Positions 61,761 to 64,000 of a stretch of DNA of 64,000 nucleotides are shown here, one piece after another; within the stretch, counting starts at the first letter, position 1, and the number at the start of each line of letters is the position of its first letter. The position numbers were made by a program, and so were the translations under genes. The DNA comes from Poseidonocella sp. HB161398 (GTDB lineage Bacteria; Pseudomonadota; Alphaproteobacteria; Rhodobacterales; Rhodobacteraceae), in assembly GCF_005870025.1 (NCBI RefSeq), contig NZ_VATA01000025.1, positions 1 to 64,000 on the forward strand, read 5' to 3'. Below the pieces are notes generated by a model. The model ran no database searches. It was not told the DNA's origin and saw only the letters and a program-made list of their open reading frames with translations.

Positions 61761-63233
61761 TCAGGCCTCCTTCCGCACGGGCGGCAGCTGGTCGAGCGGG
61801 CCGTCGAGGCAGAGGCCCGTTGCAGCGCGGCGCAGGCTCTCCATCGCCCCGGGACGGCGGATCGCGCCGGTCTCCGCCCAGCCGGTCCGCCGGATCATGA
61901 CATCCTCGAGCGTCACCGCCATCTCCGCGCCGACCGCGTGGCGGATGCGTTCGGACGCGGCCGCGCCATCCAGCGGATCGGGATCGTCGCGCAAGTCGAC
62001 CGCCAGCGTCTCGCCGCTGCTGCGGGACGCGCCCCCCGAGACGGGCAGCTGCGACGCAGCCAGATCGACGGCGCGCTCCGCGATCAGCCGCGCGGTGGTG
62101 TACTTGACGCCGATGGCGCTGACGAGCCCCGGCAGCCCCGCCTGCGAATGGTCGATCAGCGCGCCGCGCGTCTTGCGCCGGACGCCGCGGGCATCGTCGA
62201 CATCTGCCGGGATCAGCCCCTGCTGCACCCAGAGCACGTTCCCCCGGCTCAGCCGCAGCTCCGGCGCGGCCAGGTTCAGCTCCGCGAGGAAGTCGTCGAC
62301 ATCGGCATCGGATTTCGCCGCGCCCCGGGCCGGCGCCTCATGCGTGCCGGCGATGGTGAGGTGCTTCCACGGGGTCAGGAAGTACATCCGCCCGCCGCGC
62401 GAGACGACGGCATCGGACTCCGCGCGCCCGACCACTGCCCGGGCCATGGTTGCCGCCGGAAGGTCGAGGACCAGGTTGGTCGCGCGGGCGAAGCCCGGAA
62501 AGCCCGAGCCTGCGGGCAGATGCGGCGCGGCCAGCGCCGGGGCCCGGCCGCCGGTGCAGGACAGCGTGACCGTCGCGCTCAGCCGCCCGGTCTCGCCCGT
62601 CAGCCGGTCGCGCAGGAAGGCGCCGGCAATGCGCGCGCCCTCGGCGGCGAAGCCCGTCACCTCCATGTAGTTGGCCGCGCATGCCCCCTGCGAGAGCGCC
62701 GCGCGCAGCAGCGCCATGTGGAGCTGGTTCACGTCGGTGATCTGGCCGTCGCGCCAGACGCCGCCGCCGGTCAGATCCGCCCCGGCCAGCCGGCCGAGCC
62801 GGGCGCGCGCCTCGGCCGCGCCGACCGTGCGCGCGCCGGGATAGCCGGGACCGCGCAGCCCGGCGGAGGCGAGGTTATAGAGGGCCGTGGCCGCCCGGAA
62901 CGCCTCCGGCCCGCGGCTGCCATGGCCGTAGAGCGGGATGGTGAATTCCAGCGGCCGGACGAGGCCGGGCGCCGCGCGTTGCCAGAAAGCGCGTTCCCGG
63001 GCCGAGCTGCGCAGCCGCCGGAAATCGAGATGCTGCACGTAGCGGATGCCGCCATGCATGATCTTGAGCGAGTTATGCGAGCTGCCGCCACCGAAATCCG
63101 ACCGCTCGACCAGGGCGACGCGCAGCCCGCGCAGCGACGCGTCCCAGGCGGCCATCAGCCCGTAGATGCCGCCGCCTGCGACCAGGAGGTCGAAGGGGCG
63201 GCTGCAGAGTTCGCCGAGGCCCGACCGCTTCAT
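61761..63233 (-). CDS. GlpD-like FAD-dependent glycerol-3-phosphate dehydrogenase/oxidase
   Basis: 490 residues, close to GlpD length. FAD motif DLLVAGGGIYGLMAAWDASL and the GlpD-type segment GGGSSHNSLKIMHGGIRYVQ are followed by GGGVWRDGQITDVNQLHMAL and FLTPWKHLTIAGTHEAPA. The C-terminal GVKYTTARLIAERAVDLA fits. No glpFK genes are adjacent. ATGA overlap with the gene upstream suggests a joint role, so the true substrate may be a glycerol-phosphate-like group in envelope or polysaccharide metabolism. Confidence 0.82.
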   Translation of the reverse strand: MKRSGLGELCSRPFDLLVAGGGIYGLMAAWDASLRGLRVALVERSDFGGGSSHNSLKIMHGGIRYVQHLDFRRLRSSARERAFWQRAAPGLVRPLEFTIPLYGHGSRGPEAFRAATALYNLASAGLRGPGYPGARTVGAAEARARLGRLAGADLTGGGVWRDGQITDVNQLHMALLRAALSQGACAANYMEVTGFAAEGARIAGAFLRDRLTGETGRLSATVTLSCTGGRAPALAAPHLPAGSGFPGFARATNLVLDLPAATMARAVVGRAESDAVVSRGGRMYFLTPWKHLTIAGTHEAPARGAAKSDADVDDFLAELNLAAPELRLSRGNVLWVQQGLIPADVDDARGVRRKTRGALIDHSQAGLPGLVSAIGVKYTTARLIAERAVDLAASQLPVSGGASRSSGETLAVDLRDDPDPLDGAAASERIRHAVGAEMAVTLEDVMIRRTGWAETGAIRRPGAMESLRRAATGLCLDGPLDQLPPVRKEA

Positions 63234-64000
63234 GTCGCGGCCTCCGGGCCGATCGCAGGAGCCGCACGGCGGCGGCGGAGCGCACGCTGTCCCGAGAGGA
63301 TCCGCGCCAGCCCGCTGCGGCGGCCGAGGACGGGGAGCGCGGTCTCGCGCCCGGCGAGGCGCGCGCAGATGCCCTGGGCGGGCCGTGCAGGATCGACCGG
63401 GGCATCGAGAAGGCCACCGAACCGGCCGATCCCCGCCTCCGCCCCCGGAACAGGCAGCGGATCCGTGCCCGGCAGCACCGGGATGCCCGCCGCGGCGGCC
63501 GCGGCCAGGAGCGGCGAGCGCCAGCCGGGCGGCCGGCCGGCATTGTCGCCCAGAAGCCGCCCCGGCACCCGGCCCTCCGCAACAAGTACGGAGAGGGTGG
63601 CGCCCCGGCGCCCCAGCCACTTGCCGAGGCCCCAGGGCAGGACCGCCGGATGCCCCAGCTCCGCCAGTCCGGCCAGGACATCGGCAAGCGGCCGCCCGTC
63701 CGGATGGGCGCCGGTCATGCCGAAGGCGAGGACCTCGATCTTCTCGGCGGTGACGATCTGGCGCCCGGCCACCAGCAGGATCCGGCGGCCTTCGGCATCT
63801 GCCGCCACCAGCGCGGCCGGATCGTCGCGCAAGCCGGAAAGCTGCCACCCGGGAATGGCCATCTCTCCGCTGCGCAGCGCGGCAAAGGCATTCTCGCGGA
63901 CCGTTTCGGTCAGCATCAGGCAGGGCAGCACGGCAGGAAAGCCCCGGGCCGCCGCCCCCGCCACCAGATTTTTCCGCCCCGCGGACAGCGCCAGGGACAG
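63230..64000 (-). CDS. Unrecognised protein, possibly PHP-like (5' end outside the window)
   Basis: At least 256 residues, open to the window edge, with no start visible inside. Segments VLAFGMTGAHPDGRPLADVL, LGHPAVLPWGLGKWLGRRG, LLGDNAGRPPGWRSPLL and VLPGTDPLPVPGAEAGIG look like loops of a metal-dependent PHP/amidohydrolase-type barrel, but this is a weak impression. It overlaps the GlpD-like gene by ATGA, so both are translated together. Confidence 0.55.
   Translation of the reverse strand: MSLALSAGRKNLVAGAAARGFPAVLPCLMLTETVRENAFAALRSGEMAIPGWQLSGLRDDPAALVAADAEGRRILLVAGRQIVTAEKIEVLAFGMTGAHPDGRPLADVLAGLAELGHPAVLPWGLGKWLGRRGATLSVLVAEGRVPGRLLGDNAGRPPGWRSPLLAAAAAAGIPVLPGTDPLPVPGAEAGIGRFGGLLDAPVDPARPAQGICARLAGRETALPVLGRRSGLARILSGQRALRRRRAAPAIGPEAAT

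Noticed and set aside
61761-63848. GlpD-like protein extended to 695 residues
   Set aside because: The extension is a shadow of the upstream gene; the start at 63233 with an ATGA overlap and the immediate FAD motif fits GlpD length.

Overview
The window is very GC-rich DNA with dense, overlapping, GC3-driven genes. Its gene families (SBP_bac_3 and LIV-type ABC systems, TRAP transporter, IlvD/Edd sugar-acid dehydratase, DUF3604-HupE group, cargo proteins carrying FG-GAP repeats) suggest an alphaproteobacterium, most likely Rhodobacterales (Paracoccus/Rhodobacter-like). This placement rests on family content and base composition only. I saw no rRNA, tRNA or CRISPR array.

Layout. 1-2000: tail of an upstream gene, a hairpin terminator, then a decayed nested insertion sequence (an IS110 transposase remnant inside an IS5-family remnant, with 11-bp terminal inverted repeats). 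1953-3399: a MarR regulator divergent from an EamA/DMT exporter, with two 22-bp palindromic operators between them. 3533-34048: a large catabolic island. It starts with a GntR/FCD regulator and a signal-less TctC-like protein. A plus-strand operon follows (polar amino-acid ABC transporter, a GMC dehydrogenase fused to its small subunit, three DAO-type flavoproteins, an OYE-type FMN/4Fe-4S enzyme, an EctC-like cupin, an AroM-like protein, a creatininase-family amidohydrolase and a Rossmann oxidoreductase). It converges on a minus-strand operon of 14 genes (LIV-type ABC transporter, Asp/Glu/hydantoin racemase, hydantoinase-like amidohydrolase, DapA-like lyase, atypical SDR, a second AroM-like protein, a second polar amino-acid ABC transporter). 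A flavin monooxygenase is divergent from the LIV operon. I infer a regulon for import and oxidative/hydrolytic breakdown of a nitrogenous, probably cyclic, compound; the substrate cannot be read from sequence.

34062-43115: phnA, then a DeLey-Doudoroff-type sugar-acid module. KDPGal aldolase, KDGal kinase, an IclR and a LacI regulator lie on the minus strand; a TRAP transporter and an IlvD/Edd dehydratase lie on the plus strand behind a good LacI-type operator. Together they would import an aldonate, dehydrate it, phosphorylate the 2-keto-3-deoxy acid and cleave it to pyruvate and glyceraldehyde 3-phosphate.

43116-64000: a mixed region. It holds a MarR gene behind an AT-rich promoter island, a tightly overlapping DUF3604 / parvulin PPIase / HupE-UreJ trio, a 1506-residue protein fusing a 5'-nucleotidase, two SurE domains and FG-GAP repeats, an SH3/PPC-like envelope protein overlapping an M13 metallopeptidase, and a gene-poor 970-bp gap. 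After the gap come two VOC-fold proteins divergent from an HxlR regulator, a parallel beta-helix protein, a cytochrome c relic whose haem motif has lost one cysteine, and a GlpD-like oxidase overlapping a gene that runs off the window.
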